DNA of 64,000 nucleotides, taken from an uncultured Dysgonomonas sp. GTDB taxonomy: Bacteria > Bacteroidota > Bacteroidia > Bacteroidales > Dysgonomonadaceae. The stretch covers positions 122,948 to 186,947 of the forward strand of contig NZ_LT599032.1 of NCBI RefSeq assembly GCF_900079725.1, written 5' to 3'. Shown piece by piece: positions 36,315 to 46,149 of the stretch. Position 1 is the stretch's first letter, and each line of letters opens with the position of its first letter. Position numbers and translations under genes: made by a program. The notes below the pieces were generated by a model that was not told where the DNA came from, ran no database searches, and saw only the letters and a program-made list of their open reading frames with translations.

Positions 36315-36654
36315 ATATTAGTTATAAATTTTAAGTTATAAATTATGAATTGAAGAATGTATACACTTTACTCATTGACTAAAAACTGATTGATTTAGAA
36401 AATGATAAATAAAATAGAAAATTTATAACGTAAAATGATCTCTATCCTTAATGTTAAGGAATATGAGACAGAATGATGTGTTTTTGAAACTTAAAACCAT
36501 AGTATTCTATTGTTTCAGGCTATTAAATATATCATAAAGATACTAAATCTTTCCGGAAGAATTATTCTTCCCCGGCAATTTTCTAGTACGCCTAAACTTT
36601 ACTAACTTTGTACCTGAATAAATCAGATATTTATCTCTAAAAAAACTAAGGTAA
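36315..36654 (+). other. Divergent intergenic region, tnaA and pyrK promoters
   Basis: The 340 bases hold no gene. A direct repeat AGTTATAAATT (36320-36330, 36334-36344) lies in the presumed tnaA leader. TAACTTTG at 36603-36610 fits the -7 consensus and probably drives pyrK. I see no tnaC-like leader peptide. Confidence 0.55.
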
Positions 36655-37437
36655 ATGAAAAAAATGCTGGATTTAGTTGTTACCGAAAACAACCAACTAA
36701 ACCAAAGTTATTGCCTCATAAAACTTACCACCACAGACCATTCCCCTTTACCGGAAATGTTTCCCGGACAATTTGTTGAAGTAAAAGTAGATGGTTCTTC
36801 GTCCACCTATTTACGTCGGCCTATTTCCGTAAACTTTGTGGACAAAGCAAAAAATGAGTTGTGGCTGCTTGTACAGGCAATTGGTGACGGAACACGTAAG
36901 ATGTGTGAATATAAGAAAGGTGATATAGTAAATCTTCTTCTTCCGCTAGGTAATTCATTTTCTATCCCTACCACGAAAGAAGGGCAGGAACTACTACTTA
37001 TCGGTGGAGGTGTGGGTACAGCCCCTATGCTCTATCTTGGTGCATGCCTGAAAGAAAAAGGATTCAACCCGAAGTTCCTGTTAGGAGCCAGATCGAAAAA
37101 CGATTTACTCCAATTGGATGATTTTGCCCACTATGGAGAAGTGTTTTGCACAACTGAAGATGGCAGCTATGGAGAAAAGGGATATGTTACCAACCATTCT
37201 GTGTTAAAAAACACCCGTTTTTCATCCATTTACACCTGTGGACCAAAGCCTATGATGGTAGCTGTAGCAAGGTATGCAAACGAGCATAAAATTAACTGCG
37301 AAGTATCTCTCGAAAACATGATGGCATGCGGATTTGGCGTATGTTTATGTTGCGTAGAAAAGACTAGCGAAGGGAATATATGTGTATGTACAGATGGCCC
37401 CGTATTTAATATAGAAAAGTTGACATGGATAAACTAG
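36655..37437 (+). CDS. pyrK: Dihydroorotate dehydrogenase electron-transfer subunit
   Basis: PyrK is a flavin and [2Fe-2S] protein that passes electrons from class 1B PyrD to NAD. It shows the FAD-binding YLRRPISV motif, the NAD-binding [13 protein letters not shown] (about residues 112-124) and the iron-sulfur cysteines in [10 protein letters not shown]...CVC. It overlaps pyrD by 13 bases, so the two subunits are translationally coupled. The 260-residue length is normal. Confidence 0.95.
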   Translation: MKKMLDLVVTENNQLNQSYCLIKLTTTDHSPLPEMFPGQFVEVKVDGSSSTYLRRPISVNFVDKAKNELWLLVQAIGDGTRKMCEYKKGDIVNLLLPLGNSFSIPTTKEGQELLLIGGGVGTAPMLYLGACLKEKGFNPKFLLGARSKNDLLQLDDFAHYGEVFCTTEDGSYGEKGYVTNHSVLKNTRFSSIYTCGPKPMMVAVARYANEHKINCEVSLENMMACGFGVCLCCVEKTSEGNICVCTDGPVFNIEKLTWIN

Positions 37438-38336
37438 TTGTAAACATAGGTAAACTACATTTGAAGAACCCGGTTATGACCGCATCGGGTACTTTTGGCT
37501 ATGGAAAAGAGTATTCGGACTTCATAGACCTATCGCGAATAGGTGGTATCTTTGTAAAAGGAACTACCATTCGGAATCGCCAGGGAAATGATTACCCCCG
37601 CATGGCTGAGACTCCATCGGGTATGTTAAACGCTGTGGGACTGCAAAATAAGGGCGTTGACTATTTCGTTTCGAACATCTATCCTGAGATAAAAGACTTC
37701 GATACAAATGTAATAGTCAATGTATCGGGTTCCACTATCGAAGATTATGTAGAATGTACCGAAAAACTAGCCGAGTTGGACAAAATTCCGGCTATTGAAC
37801 TAAATATTTCCTGCCCGAATGTAAAGGAAGGCGGCATGGCTTTCGGGGTATGTGCCGATTCGGCAGCTGATGTCACAAGGGCTGTCCGTAAAGTATGGGA
37901 CAAGACACTAATCGTAAAATTATCCCCCAATGTAACTGATGTCACCGAAATAGCCCGTGCCGTGGAGGCCGAAGGAGCAGATTCGGTTTCCCTGATAAAT
38001 ACATTGTTGGGCATGGCTATCGACATAAATAAGAAACGTCCTATATTATCTACCGTAACGGGAGGCCTTTCCGGCCCATGTGTAAAGCCTGTTGCCCTGC
38101 GGATGGTATGGCAAACATACAATGCTGTGAAAATACCCGTTATCGGCATGGGTGGGATTTCCTGCTGGCAGGATGCTATCGAATTTATTCTGGCCGGTTC
38201 ATCGGCAATACAGATTGGTACGCACAATTTTATTGACCCTACAATTTCTGTGAAAGTTGTGGATGGTATAAAAGAATATCTGGATAAAAACAATATCAGT
38301 TCAATCCGGGATTTAGTCGGTGCGTTGGAGATATAG
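37425..38336 (+). CDS. pyrD: Dihydroorotate dehydrogenase, class 1B catalytic subunit
   Basis: It oxidises dihydroorotate to orotate in pyrimidine synthesis. Class 1 signatures: [27 protein letters not shown], the catalytic-Cys loop [13 protein letters not shown], and [14 protein letters not shown] with FMN-phosphate binding IPVIGMGGI. Pairing with pyrK identifies type 1B. A strong terminator follows at 38359. Confidence 0.95.
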   Translation: MDKLVVNIGKLHLKNPVMTASGTFGYGKEYSDFIDLSRIGGIFVKGTTIRNRQGNDYPRMAETPSGMLNAVGLQNKGVDYFVSNIYPEIKDFDTNVIVNVSGSTIEDYVECTEKLAELDKIPAIELNISCPNVKEGGMAFGVCADSAADVTRAVRKVWDKTLIVKLSPNVTDVTEIARAVEAEGADSVSLINTLLGMAIDINKKRPILSTVTGGLSGPCVKPVALRMVWQTYNAVKIPVIGMGGISCWQDAIEFILAGSSAIQIGTHNFIDPTISVKVVDGIKEYLDKNNISSIRDLVGALEI

Positions 38337-38358
38337 AACTAACAAATAATCAAGATAA

Positions 38359-38392
38359 AAGGATAATCCAAAGTTTGGATTATCCTTTTTTT
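38359..38392 (+). terminator. Intrinsic terminator after pyrKD
   Basis: AAGGATAATCCA and its complement TGGATTATCCTT (12-bp stem, 38359-38370 and 38376-38387) precede a T-run. Confidence 0.9.
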
Positions 38393-38506
38393 GTTTATAT
38401 ATACAAATCTACTTTTACTTAAAATAGTTTAATTTATGTAAAACAAAAAGCGATTTTACAGAGAAGATATGGTTTTCTAAAATAAAAGAACTTAACTTCG
38501 ATTGTT

Positions 38507-39652
38507 ATGCATAAAGTATTAATTATCTTATTAGTAGTCTGTAACTATGGGATCCTGAATGCTCAAAAACCGACGACAGAAAACGATACAACTAAGATCG
38601 AGAAAAAGAATTTTATCAAAAGTGTAATTGAATACTTCGAAAAATCGAATGAAGTAAACAATGACAAGCGTTTCGATTTCTCTATTATCGGAGGTCCTCA
38701 CTATTCCAGTGATACAAAATTCGGAATCGGGATGGTAGCTTCCGGCCTATATCGCATGGACAGAACGGATTTAAGCATATCACCTTCGAATGTCTCATTA
38801 TATGGGGATATAACGACAACAGGAGCTTTTGTTGTAGGTATAAGCGGAAATACGCTTTTCCCTAAATTGAACTACCGTATCGACGCTGATATGTATTTTT
38901 CTTACCGCCCCACCAGATTCTGGGGTGTGGGGTATGAAGCCGGACGGCAAGACCACTATTCTGAATACGATAATCTGGTAATGGAGCTTAAATTCGATTT
39001 TCTCAAGAAAATGGCAACCAATACCTATCTGGGTTTTACGACTAATGTAAAGAATGTCAGAGGAAAAGGTTTTGACGATATAAGTTTGCTTGGTAGTGAA
39101 AAGGCCAAAACTACAGCTGTGGGAGCCGGACTTATCTTATCCTATGATTCCCGCGATTTTATTCCTAATCCATACAAAGGCATATACGCTAAGGCTGAGC
39201 AAATATTTTATCCTAAATTCATAGGGAGCTCTTACAATTATTATACTACTGAACTAGTATTCAGGCACTATAGGCAGGTATGGGAAGGTGGTATTCTGGC
39301 TTTCGATTTGCAGGGAGTCCTCAATTGGGGTAATGTAGCATGGAATATGATGGCCGATACCGGAAGTTCGCGCCAGATGCGTGGGTATTACAGAGGAAGA
39401 TACCGGGATAAGAACCTGATACAATCGCAGATAGAACTCAGGCAGCATGTCTACAGACGCAGTGGAGCTGTGATATGGGCTGGTGCCGGAAATGTTTTTC
39501 CTAAATTTTCAGAATTTGAATGGAGTCATACACTACCTACTTTTGGTATCGGGTATCGGTGGGAATTTAAAAAGAGGGTGAATGTACGCCTCGACTATGG
39601 AATAGGAAAAAGTGAATCAGCTTTCTATTTTAACATAAACGAGGCATTTTAA
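38507..39652 (+). CDS. Outer-membrane beta-barrel, Omp85/BamA-barrel-like, without POTRA domains
   Basis: After a signal peptide ending LNAQ and a short charged linker (about residues 20-55) the protein is an amphipathic barrel ending in Phe. MRGYYRGRYRD near residue 290 resembles the conserved RGY/F motif of loop 6 in Omp85 proteins. DSRDFIPNPYKGIYA is also a usual Omp85 barrel segment. No POTRA domains fit in the short N-terminus, so it is not BamA itself. The phosphoethanolamine transferase gene starts 14 bases downstream. Function unknown. Confidence 0.8.
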   Translation: MHKVLIILLVVCNYGILNAQKPTTENDTTKIEKKNFIKSVIEYFEKSNEVNNDKRFDFSIIGGPHYSSDTKFGIGMVASGLYRMDRTDLSISPSNVSLYGDITTTGAFVVGISGNTLFPKLNYRIDADMYFSYRPTRFWGVGYEAGRQDHYSEYDNLVMELKFDFLKKMATNTYLGFTTNVKNVRGKGFDDISLLGSEKAKTTAVGAGLILSYDSRDFIPNPYKGIYAKAEQIFYPKFIGSSYNYYTTELVFRHYRQVWEGGILAFDLQGVLNWGNVAWNMMADTGSSRQMRGYYRGRYRDKNLIQSQIELRQHVYRRSGAVIWAGAGNVFPKFSEFEWSHTLPTFGIGYRWEFKKRVNVRLDYGIGKSESAFYFNINEAF

Positions 39653-39666
39653 GAAATCAGAAAAGA

Positions 39667-41367
39667 ATGAACCTAAAAGAACGTTTGGATGGCTTCATAG
39701 CCAATCCCATATGTGTATTTACGCTATTTGTTATAGTAAATCTTTTACCCTGTATAGGACTGCTCTTTACCGAGCCTTTTAACGTGTGGGGAAAGATTAT
39801 TTTGCTCATATTTCCGATAGGACTCTATTTCATTATATTCACTATCTCTAAAAATATAGGACTGATGCAGCTATTGCTGATTCCACTATTGATTCTGCAC
39901 GCATTTCAGATAGTTGTTTTCTATCTTTTTGGCGAAGATGTAATAGCCGTAGATATGTTTCTGAATGTAGTAACAACTAATGCGACGGAGGCCGGAGAAG
40001 TGCTGAATGGTATTCTGGTATCAGTCATATTTGTTATTATCGTTTACATACCGACCATTATTATCGCAGCAATAGCATGCAAAAGAAAAGCACATACCTC
40101 TGATACCTTCAGACGAAGGCTCTTCTTTTCAGGAGTTATCATTATAGTATCTACTTATGCCTTATCTTTTCTTGCAAAAAATGAAAACACAGAGACATTC
40201 ACATACCATCAGGATGTATATCCGGTAAATATCCTTTACAATCTGGATTTTGCAGTACATAAATGGAAGCGTAGCCGCCAGTACCCTCAAACTTCGAAAG
40301 ATTTTTCATTTAAAGCCTATAAAAAAGATAAAACCACTGAAAAACGGGAAATATATGTATTGGTGATCGGCGAAACCAGTAGAGCTGAAAACTGGGGACT
40401 GTACGGCTATGAACGAAACACGACCCCTTATCTGGCTCAGGACACAAACATTGTTTTCTTTAAAGATGCCATTACTCAATCAAATACAACACACAAAAGT
40501 GTACCGATCATAATGTCTGCCGCATCGGCGGAGAATTTCGATATTATTTATTATCAAAAAAGCGTGATAGAAACTTTTAAGGAGGTCGGTTTCACCACAA
40601 TATTTATTTCCAATCAGTCTGCAAACCACACATTTACTGATTATTTTGCACAGGAGGCCGATTATGTACATTATTACCGTCATTTTAATGACCGTACAAA
40701 TAATCTGGACGAGGCTTTGCTGCCAAAATTCAAATATTACATTGATTCTCTGCCGGGCAACCTGTTCATTGTGCTTCATAGCTATGGCTCTCACTTCAAT
40801 TATAAAGAACGCTACCCGGACAATTTTGCGATATTCAAACCTGATAATGTAGAAGAAATAAGCAGGGTAAACAGAGATAGACTCATTAATGCATACGACA
40901 ACACGATTCTCTATACAGACTATTTCCTACATAATGTAACCGAAATTCTGAAAAAGACAGAGGCTTGTTCCTCCCTATTTTATGCATCCGACCATGGTGA
41001 AGATATCCTGGACGATAAACGGCAACGCTTTTTGCATGCCTCGCCAAATCCGACATTTTACCAACTAAAAATACCTATGTTTCTCTGGTTTTCACCCGTA
41101 TATAGAGAAATTTACCCGCAAAATGTGAAGAACGCTTTCAGTAATACGAGGAAACCTGTATCTACAAACGCTGCGTTCCATACAATACTGGATATGGCAC
41201 ATATAGAAACAGATTATTTAGATACAGACTTATCGTTGGTAGATATGAAATTCAAAACAGCCAAAAGAATGTACCTGAGCGATCATGACAATCCTATCCC
41301 TTATTATAATGCAGGCTTGAGAAAAGAAGATAAAGCCATGATAGAAGAAAGGAAAATGTTTCATTGA
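39667..41367 (+). CDS. Phosphoethanolamine transferase, EptA-like
   Basis: This inner-membrane enzyme of the sulfatase/alkaline-phosphatase superfamily adds phosphoethanolamine to lipid A or another envelope glycan. The N-terminal half has about five membrane helices (to about residue 175). The periplasmic catalytic domain carries E236-T237-S in VIGETSRAENWGLYGYERN (Thr is the phospho-acceptor), SNTTHKSVP, LHSYGSHFNYKERYP and SDHGEDI with metal-binding Asp-His. Length is 566 residues. It lies in a small unit with an outer-membrane barrel upstream and a PCMD protein downstream. Confidence 0.92.
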   Translation: MNLKERLDGFIANPICVFTLFVIVNLLPCIGLLFTEPFNVWGKIILLIFPIGLYFIIFTISKNIGLMQLLLIPLLILHAFQIVVFYLFGEDVIAVDMFLNVVTTNATEAGEVLNGILVSVIFVIIVYIPTIIIAAIACKRKAHTSDTFRRRLFFSGVIIIVSTYALSFLAKNENTETFTYHQDVYPVNILYNLDFAVHKWKRSRQYPQTSKDFSFKAYKKDKTTEKREIYVLVIGETSRAENWGLYGYERNTTPYLAQDTNIVFFKDAITQSNTTHKSVPIIMSAASAENFDIIYYQKSVIETFKEVGFTTIFISNQSANHTFTDYFAQEADYVHYYRHFNDRTNNLDEALLPKFKYYIDSLPGNLFIVLHSYGSHFNYKERYPDNFAIFKPDNVEEISRVNRDRLINAYDNTILYTDYFLHNVTEILKKTEACSSLFYASDHGEDILDDKRQRFLHASPNPTFYQLKIPMFLWFSPVYREIYPQNVKNAFSNTRKPVSTNAAFHTILDMAHIETDYLDTDLSLVDMKFKTAKRMYLSDHDNPIPYYNAGLRKEDKAMIEERKMFH

Positions 41368-41384
41368 AAATAATCAAAACAGAT

Positions 41385-42350
41385 ATGACACAGCGAATTC
41401 AGAAAATCTGGTTAAGTAGCCTTCTAGGATTATTTCCCCTACTTAATATATTGGGACAGGCAGAAGTAATAGAGATGCTCCCATATGGCGATATGGATAA
41501 ATGGATGGTTCGGGAAATCAAAGAATCAAAGATAATAGGTGGAAATAGAAAATATCTGTACGAAATAGTACCCGGAGACACACTGAAAGATAAACCTTAT
41601 AAAAATACGACCTCTCCGTGGGCGCTATCATCCGTACTGGCCAGAGTGAAAGGGATAACCAAAACCAGCGTAACGGTTTTTCCCGAACGAAGAGCCGGTA
41701 ACGGACATTGTGCACGACTGGAAACCCGAATAGAAACCTGTACGGTACTTGGCTTATTCGATATAAATGTTCTGGCCAGCGGAACTATATTTTTAGGAGA
41801 AATGAATGAACCGATAAAAGATACAAGTAACCCGCAATCGAAACTCGTTACAGGGATAGAATTTACCAAACGTCCGAAAGCCTTACAATACGATTATAAA
41901 GTGACTACCGGAGGAAATTGTATTCAGGCCACAGGTTTCAGTAAGCAGAAAAAGATTGACAGGAAGGATATGGCCGAAGTGCAGATACTTTTACAACACA
42001 GATGGGAAGATGCTGAAGGTAACATTTATGCAAAACGGGTCGGAACCGGATGGGAGCGCTTCGAAAAATCGGTAGACAACTGGCAAAACAACCACAGGCT
42101 CATTGTGCATTACGGAGACATATCATCGAAACACTTTTATGCTTCCTATATGAGCCTGAAAGATGGACAACAGGCCTATTATGCCCGTAACAGCAAAGGA
42201 AAAATGGTCCCTATACACGAAACGTCATGGGCCGACCCATCGGAAAAGGTAACTCATCTGATCGTACAATTCTCATCCAGTAATGGAGGTGCATATACAG
42301 GAAGTATTGATAGTAAGCTTTGGATAGATAATGTGAAGTTGGTATATTGA
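41385..42350 (+). CDS. Secreted PCMD-domain protein
   Basis: I place the start at the ATG at 41385, which gives a signal peptide ending at ILGQA. A TTG at 41364 overlaps the upstream stop and is less likely. The mature protein looks like the PCMD family (putative carbohydrate metabolism domain): the YGDMDKW opening, an RRAGNGHCARLET strand, VTGIEFTKRPKALQYDYKV and the ending GGAYTGSIDSKLWIDNVKLVY, which resembles a carbohydrate-binding beta-sandwich. It follows the phosphoethanolamine transferase by 17 bases. Its ligand is unknown. Confidence 0.75.
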   Translation: MTQRIQKIWLSSLLGLFPLLNILGQAEVIEMLPYGDMDKWMVREIKESKIIGGNRKYLYEIVPGDTLKDKPYKNTTSPWALSSVLARVKGITKTSVTVFPERRAGNGHCARLETRIETCTVLGLFDINVLASGTIFLGEMNEPIKDTSNPQSKLVTGIEFTKRPKALQYDYKVTTGGNCIQATGFSKQKKIDRKDMAEVQILLQHRWEDAEGNIYAKRVGTGWERFEKSVDNWQNNHRLIVHYGDISSKHFYASYMSLKDGQQAYYARNSKGKMVPIHETSWADPSEKVTHLIVQFSSSNGGAYTGSIDSKLWIDNVKLVY

Positions 42351-42362
42351 TTAAAAAAGAAA

Positions 42363-42390
42363 AAGATGTTGTAAACAATTACAACATCTT
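42363..42390. terminator. Bidirectional terminator
   Basis: AAGATGTTGTAA (42363-42374) pairs perfectly with TTACAACATCTT (42379-42390) around a 4-base loop. It lies between converging genes. Confidence 0.85.
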
Positions 42391-42415
42391 TCTTCTTATA
42401 TTTTTCGTCTTCGGC

Positions 42416-43015
42416 TTACTTAATAAAACCTACAGCCTGTACAAGAGCCACCTCCTGCTTATCTGTTAGCTTCAGTGCGTTATGTACATCAGGTCTCTTG
42501 AATGAACCACGGGCAACAGAACCCAGTCCTGCTGAAGCGCAATAGAGATATACATTCTGAATAGAGAATCCGGCATCCATCAGTCCCGCATCACGGCTGT
42601 TTTTATCCAGATTGATAACATAAATCAAAGAAAGTGAGGCACTCTCTGATATATTCGGTTGCCCTAAGGCGGCTCTGAAATCACCTTTCTCTTTCAATAG
42701 CAATTTATTTGCTTTAGCATCATAGAAATAGATTCCACTACTAAGCATCACGTATACATCTACCTCCTGTTTGTTTTGGGAAGAAGGCACGGTACGTTTA
42801 TCTTCTCTGTTGAAGCCATATGCTGCCCATAGCAAATCAGACAAAGTCTGTACCGGCAAATCTTTCTGTTCAAAATTGCGATGCGACTGCCGATCGTTTA
42901 ATGCTTCCATTAATGGTTTCCCTCCTGTCTTAGTAGGTGGAACCAACTGTATATCCTGAGCAGATATATAGCTAACCAAACACAATAAAGCAATAACAAA
43001 TAATCCTCTTTTCAT
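42416..43015 (-). CDS. Secreted nitroreductase-like protein (SagB/ThcOx type)
   Basis: A signal peptide (ending ISAQ, about residue 20) precedes a compact nitroreductase fold of about 180 residues. Family clues are NDRQSHRNFEQKDLPVQTLSDLLWAAYGFNR, the FMN-phosphate-binding RxSHRxF start and MDAGFSIQNVYLYCASAGLGSVARGSF. Exported flavin reductases are not typical, yet Bacteroidetes often encode this class. It is monocistronic. Substrate unknown. Confidence 0.82.
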   Translation of the reverse strand: MKRGLFVIALLCLVSYISAQDIQLVPPTKTGGKPLMEALNDRQSHRNFEQKDLPVQTLSDLLWAAYGFNREDKRTVPSSQNKQEVDVYVMLSSGIYFYDAKANKLLLKEKGDFRAALGQPNISESASLSLIYVINLDKNSRDAGLMDAGFSIQNVYLYCASAGLGSVARGSFKRPDVHNALKLTDKQEVALVQAVGFIK

Positions 43016-43264
43016 AATTAAAGCACTTTTTAAATTTAAAGGTCGGAGACCTGTTTACCATTCCGATAAGTAAAAAAACAAGAATAAGTTATGATTTTGA
43101 TTATACACACCAAATCTTAATCTGTCAATTAATATCTGCAAAAATAGATAATAATAACAATTAAAACTTCCGATTGGAGATCTTTAGCTCTACTTTTTAA
43201 GTAAAATTCACAACATTATATACGAATGAATCTGCTATTCCGATATATTTTTCACCATATATCT

Positions 43265-43272
43265 TATCTTTG
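43265..43272 (+). promoter_or_regulatory. -7 element upstream of the DUF4105 gene
   Basis: TATCTTTG matches TAnnTTTG and lies 18 bases before the start codon, which implies a very short leader. The -33 region is T-rich without a clear TTG. Confidence 0.5.
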
Positions 43273-43290
43273 CAATGAAATTTTTTAGTA

Positions 43291-44514
43291 ATGCGGAAAC
43301 TCATTTTATTACTTATAATAGTTATTGGATATACAACCCAAACAAAGGCCTGGGAAATGCAACGAATTGTATTGAGTGACTCGGCTAAAGTGAGCCTGTT
43401 GACCAATGCGCCCTGGGATGAAGCTGTTTATTCCCTTTTTGGACACACGTCGATGCGCGTAAGCGACCCTGCGCAAAATATTGATTATGCTTTTAACTTC
43501 GGTTTGTTCAATATGTCCAAATCTAATTTTATATTCCTTTTTATGAAGGGAGAAACTGATTATATGGTTGCCCCGATACCATACAACGCATATTATCAGG
43601 AATATAAAGAAAGAGGTGTAGGTATTATAGAGCAAGTATTTAATCTCAGCCCAAAGGAAAAACAGGATATATTTGATGCATTATTGGTCAATTGTTTACC
43701 CGAAAACAGGGAGTATCGCTACAACTACTTTTACGACAACTGCTCCACACGTCCCAGAGATATCTTCGAAAAATATATCAACGGAAAAATAGAATATACA
43801 CCTACGAATAAAGAGCAGACATATCGTGATTTAGTAATAGAATGCACAAATAGTAGGCAATGGTTTCGCTTCGGAATAAATCTGGTGATAGGTGCGGATG
43901 CAGACAAAGTGATAACAGACCGGCAAAAGGATTTCCTGCCTCGCTATCTGATGAATGCTTACGAGGGAGCGACGGTTACAGGAGACAGTATACCAAGAAA
44001 TATTTTATTGTCCACTACTACTATTCTGGAAGCAAAAACTTTCGAAAAAGATTTTCCGGTCACACCGTTATACGCAGGCATTACACTTCTGATTATCAGC
44101 GCACTTATTTCATATATAGTATATAAAAAGCAAATCACAGGACTAGGAAAGGCTTTCGATACAATCTTATTCCTGATTGCAGGAATAGCAGGCTGTATCA
44201 TTTTCTTTCTTATGTTCTTTTCAGTACACCCTTGTACCAATCCGAACTGGAATATCATATGGCTGAATCCGCTGCAACTCATTGTAGCTCTGCTATTCTT
44301 TGTAAAATCACTGTCAAAGTGTATTTATTATTATCATTTTATTAACTTTGTGGCACTTTTAGCGTTTCTTTTGGCATGGAATTTGATTCCACAACAATTA
44401 GAAACGACATTCATTCCGTTCATTTTGTCCATTGGGCTAAGATCGTTTATGAATGTATTGCAACAAAAAAAGTTTAAGAAAAAAGCTGATTATAGCTTAC
44501 CTAGAGCAAAATGA
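43291..44514 (+). CDS. DUF4105 membrane protein, candidate lipoprotein N-acyltransferase
   Basis: A signal-like N-terminal helix is followed by a periplasmic domain (about residues 20-265) and four or five C-terminal membrane helices (about 268-395). Conserved-looking positions are the His in SLFGHTSMRV and the Cys in NYFYDNCSTRPRD, which suggest a papain/LRAT-like thiol catalytic site. From memory, DUF4105 proteins of Bacteroides have been linked to lipoprotein N-acylation (Lnb); I cannot verify that here. The gene overlaps its downstream neighbour by 4 bases (ATGA), so the two are made together. Confidence 0.8.
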   Translation: MRKLILLLIIVIGYTTQTKAWEMQRIVLSDSAKVSLLTNAPWDEAVYSLFGHTSMRVSDPAQNIDYAFNFGLFNMSKSNFIFLFMKGETDYMVAPIPYNAYYQEYKERGVGIIEQVFNLSPKEKQDIFDALLVNCLPENREYRYNYFYDNCSTRPRDIFEKYINGKIEYTPTNKEQTYRDLVIECTNSRQWFRFGINLVIGADADKVITDRQKDFLPRYLMNAYEGATVTGDSIPRNILLSTTTILEAKTFEKDFPVTPLYAGITLLIISALISYIVYKKQITGLGKAFDTILFLIAGIAGCIIFFLMFFSVHPCTNPNWNIIWLNPLQLIVALLFFVKSLSKCIYYYHFINFVALLAFLLAWNLIPQQLETTFIPFILSIGLRSFMNVLQQKKFKKKADYSLPRAK

Positions 44515-46100
44515 TAAGAATAATAACCTCATTAGTAGCAGTACTGACTATTACATCCATTCAGGCACAGACCACTGTGCGTGAAACACCTAAATTGGTA
44601 ATAGGCATTACTATCGACCAGTTAAGGGGGGATTATCTCGAACTTTTCCGAAACAATTTTTCAGAAAGAGGATTCAAGCGCCTGTTAAACGAAGGCTTGG
44701 TCTACCAGAATATTAAATTCGATTTCCCGTATCTTGACGATGCTTCCGCTATAGCGACCATATATACGGGTGCTATGCCCTTTTATCATGGCATTGTAGG
44801 CAACAAAAAATATCTGGCAGCTAAGAATCAGGAAGTATTCACATTTTCCGATCCAGCCTATTTAGGAAACTATACGGATGACAAAGTTTCTCCTTTAGCC
44901 CTCAAATCCTCTACTATTACCGATGAATTGAAGCTGGCAACAAAAGGAACTTCCGATGTATATTCGTTTGCCCCGCAAATATCGCAAGCCCTGATTACGG
45001 CCGGCCTTAGAGGAAATGCCGCATACTGGGTCGATGACTATACAGGAAAATGGGCATCCAGCACCTATTACAAAAACTTTTACTGGACTGTAGATCAAGA
45101 AAATAGAGGCAATTCTGATTTCTCAGTTCAGGCATGGGACATGCGATGGACCCCGCTTTTGAGCATTAGCGATTATAAGGCTTTTCCTTATGTGGAAAAC
45201 AAGGCCTCTTTTACACATCATACCGGTACTGACAAAGCGACATACTTACTGGCAAAACAGACGCCTGTTGTAAATCAGAATGTGACAACCACAGCTTTGA
45301 CAGTACTCTCTAAAGCTGAATTAGGAAAACGAACTAGTCCAGATTTTTTATCGCTCACATACTATGCAGGAAGTTACCCGAACGTAAGATCCGACTATTC
45401 ATACGAAATCCAAGATGTATACATACGCCTTGACCGTGAGATAGAAAAAATTCTGGATGAAGTAGAGAAAACCGTAGGTCTGAAAAATGCATTGATATTT
45501 ATCTCCTCCACAGGATATTACAATTCGAATGATGTCAGCTACTCTGATGGGCAAAACATCCCTGAAAATAAATTCTATGTCAATCGTTGCGAGGCATTGC
45601 TGAACATGTATCTGATGGCCATTTATGGCAGGGACAACAAATGGGTGGACAAAATATACAATGGCCAGGTCTATCTCAACAGGGAATTAATCAAACAAAA
45701 ACAGATATCGTTACAGGAAATACAAGATAAAGCAGCCGAGTTCGTTTCCGAGTTCACAGGAGTGCAAGAGGTATATACTTCTTATCAGATACAGCACGGA
45801 CAATGGAATCCTGTAATGGAATATTACAAGAATGGTTATACGAAAGAAACTTCGGGGGACCTCTTTATCGAGTTACAACCGGGGTATAAAATCGTAAACG
45901 AACAAGATGCTTCATTTAAAGAAAAACAAATACGGAACAATGCTATTGTCTGTCCTGTTATATTCTTCGGAAATAATATAAAGGCCGAAAGAATAAAAAG
46001 GACTATAAAGGCTACAGAGATAGCCCCTACGGTGTCGTACATCATGCGTATACGTTCACCGAATGCAGCGAGGGAAGAAGCCCTATCGGAATTGCTTTAA
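44511..46100 (+). CDS. Degenerate PafA-like alkaline-phosphatase-fold protein, probable pseudoenzyme
   Basis: It has a signal peptide (ending SIQAQ) and the overall pattern of the PafA phosphatase family: GITIDQLRGDY, GFKRLLNEG, ATIYTGAMPFYHGIVGN, YIRLDREIEKIL and ATEIAPTVSYIMRI. The catalytic points are lost. The TxPGHAS motif with the Thr/Ser nucleophile reads LDDASAIA. The metal-binding DYVGH motif reads YYAGSY. DHG reads STG, and the late THxP histidine motif reads VCPV. Only D36 of the first metal site remains. It is full-length (529 residues) and in frame, so it is probably maintained for a non-catalytic role. It is coupled to the DUF4105 gene by a 4-base overlap. Confidence 0.82.
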   Translation: MIRIITSLVAVLTITSIQAQTTVRETPKLVIGITIDQLRGDYLELFRNNFSERGFKRLLNEGLVYQNIKFDFPYLDDASAIATIYTGAMPFYHGIVGNKKYLAAKNQEVFTFSDPAYLGNYTDDKVSPLALKSSTITDELKLATKGTSDVYSFAPQISQALITAGLRGNAAYWVDDYTGKWASSTYYKNFYWTVDQENRGNSDFSVQAWDMRWTPLLSISDYKAFPYVENKASFTHHTGTDKATYLLAKQTPVVNQNVTTTALTVLSKAELGKRTSPDFLSLTYYAGSYPNVRSDYSYEIQDVYIRLDREIEKILDEVEKTVGLKNALIFISSTGYYNSNDVSYSDGQNIPENKFYVNRCEALLNMYLMAIYGRDNKWVDKIYNGQVYLNRELIKQKQISLQEIQDKAAEFVSEFTGVQEVYTSYQIQHGQWNPVMEYYKNGYTKETSGDLFIELQPGYKIVNEQDASFKEKQIRNNAIVCPVIFFGNNIKAERIKRTIKATEIAPTVSYIMRIRSPNAAREEALSELL

Positions 46101-46149
46101 AATCTTTAAATCTTGAAACATTAAATTTTGAAATAAATAAACTAAATAT

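Noticed and set aside
41364-41384. TTG start for the PCMD protein
   Set aside because: It overlaps the upstream stop codon and adds polar residues before the signal peptide; the ATG at 41385 is better.
44511-46100. Calling this gene an active alkaline phosphatase
   Set aside because: All catalytic and most metal-binding motifs of the family are replaced.
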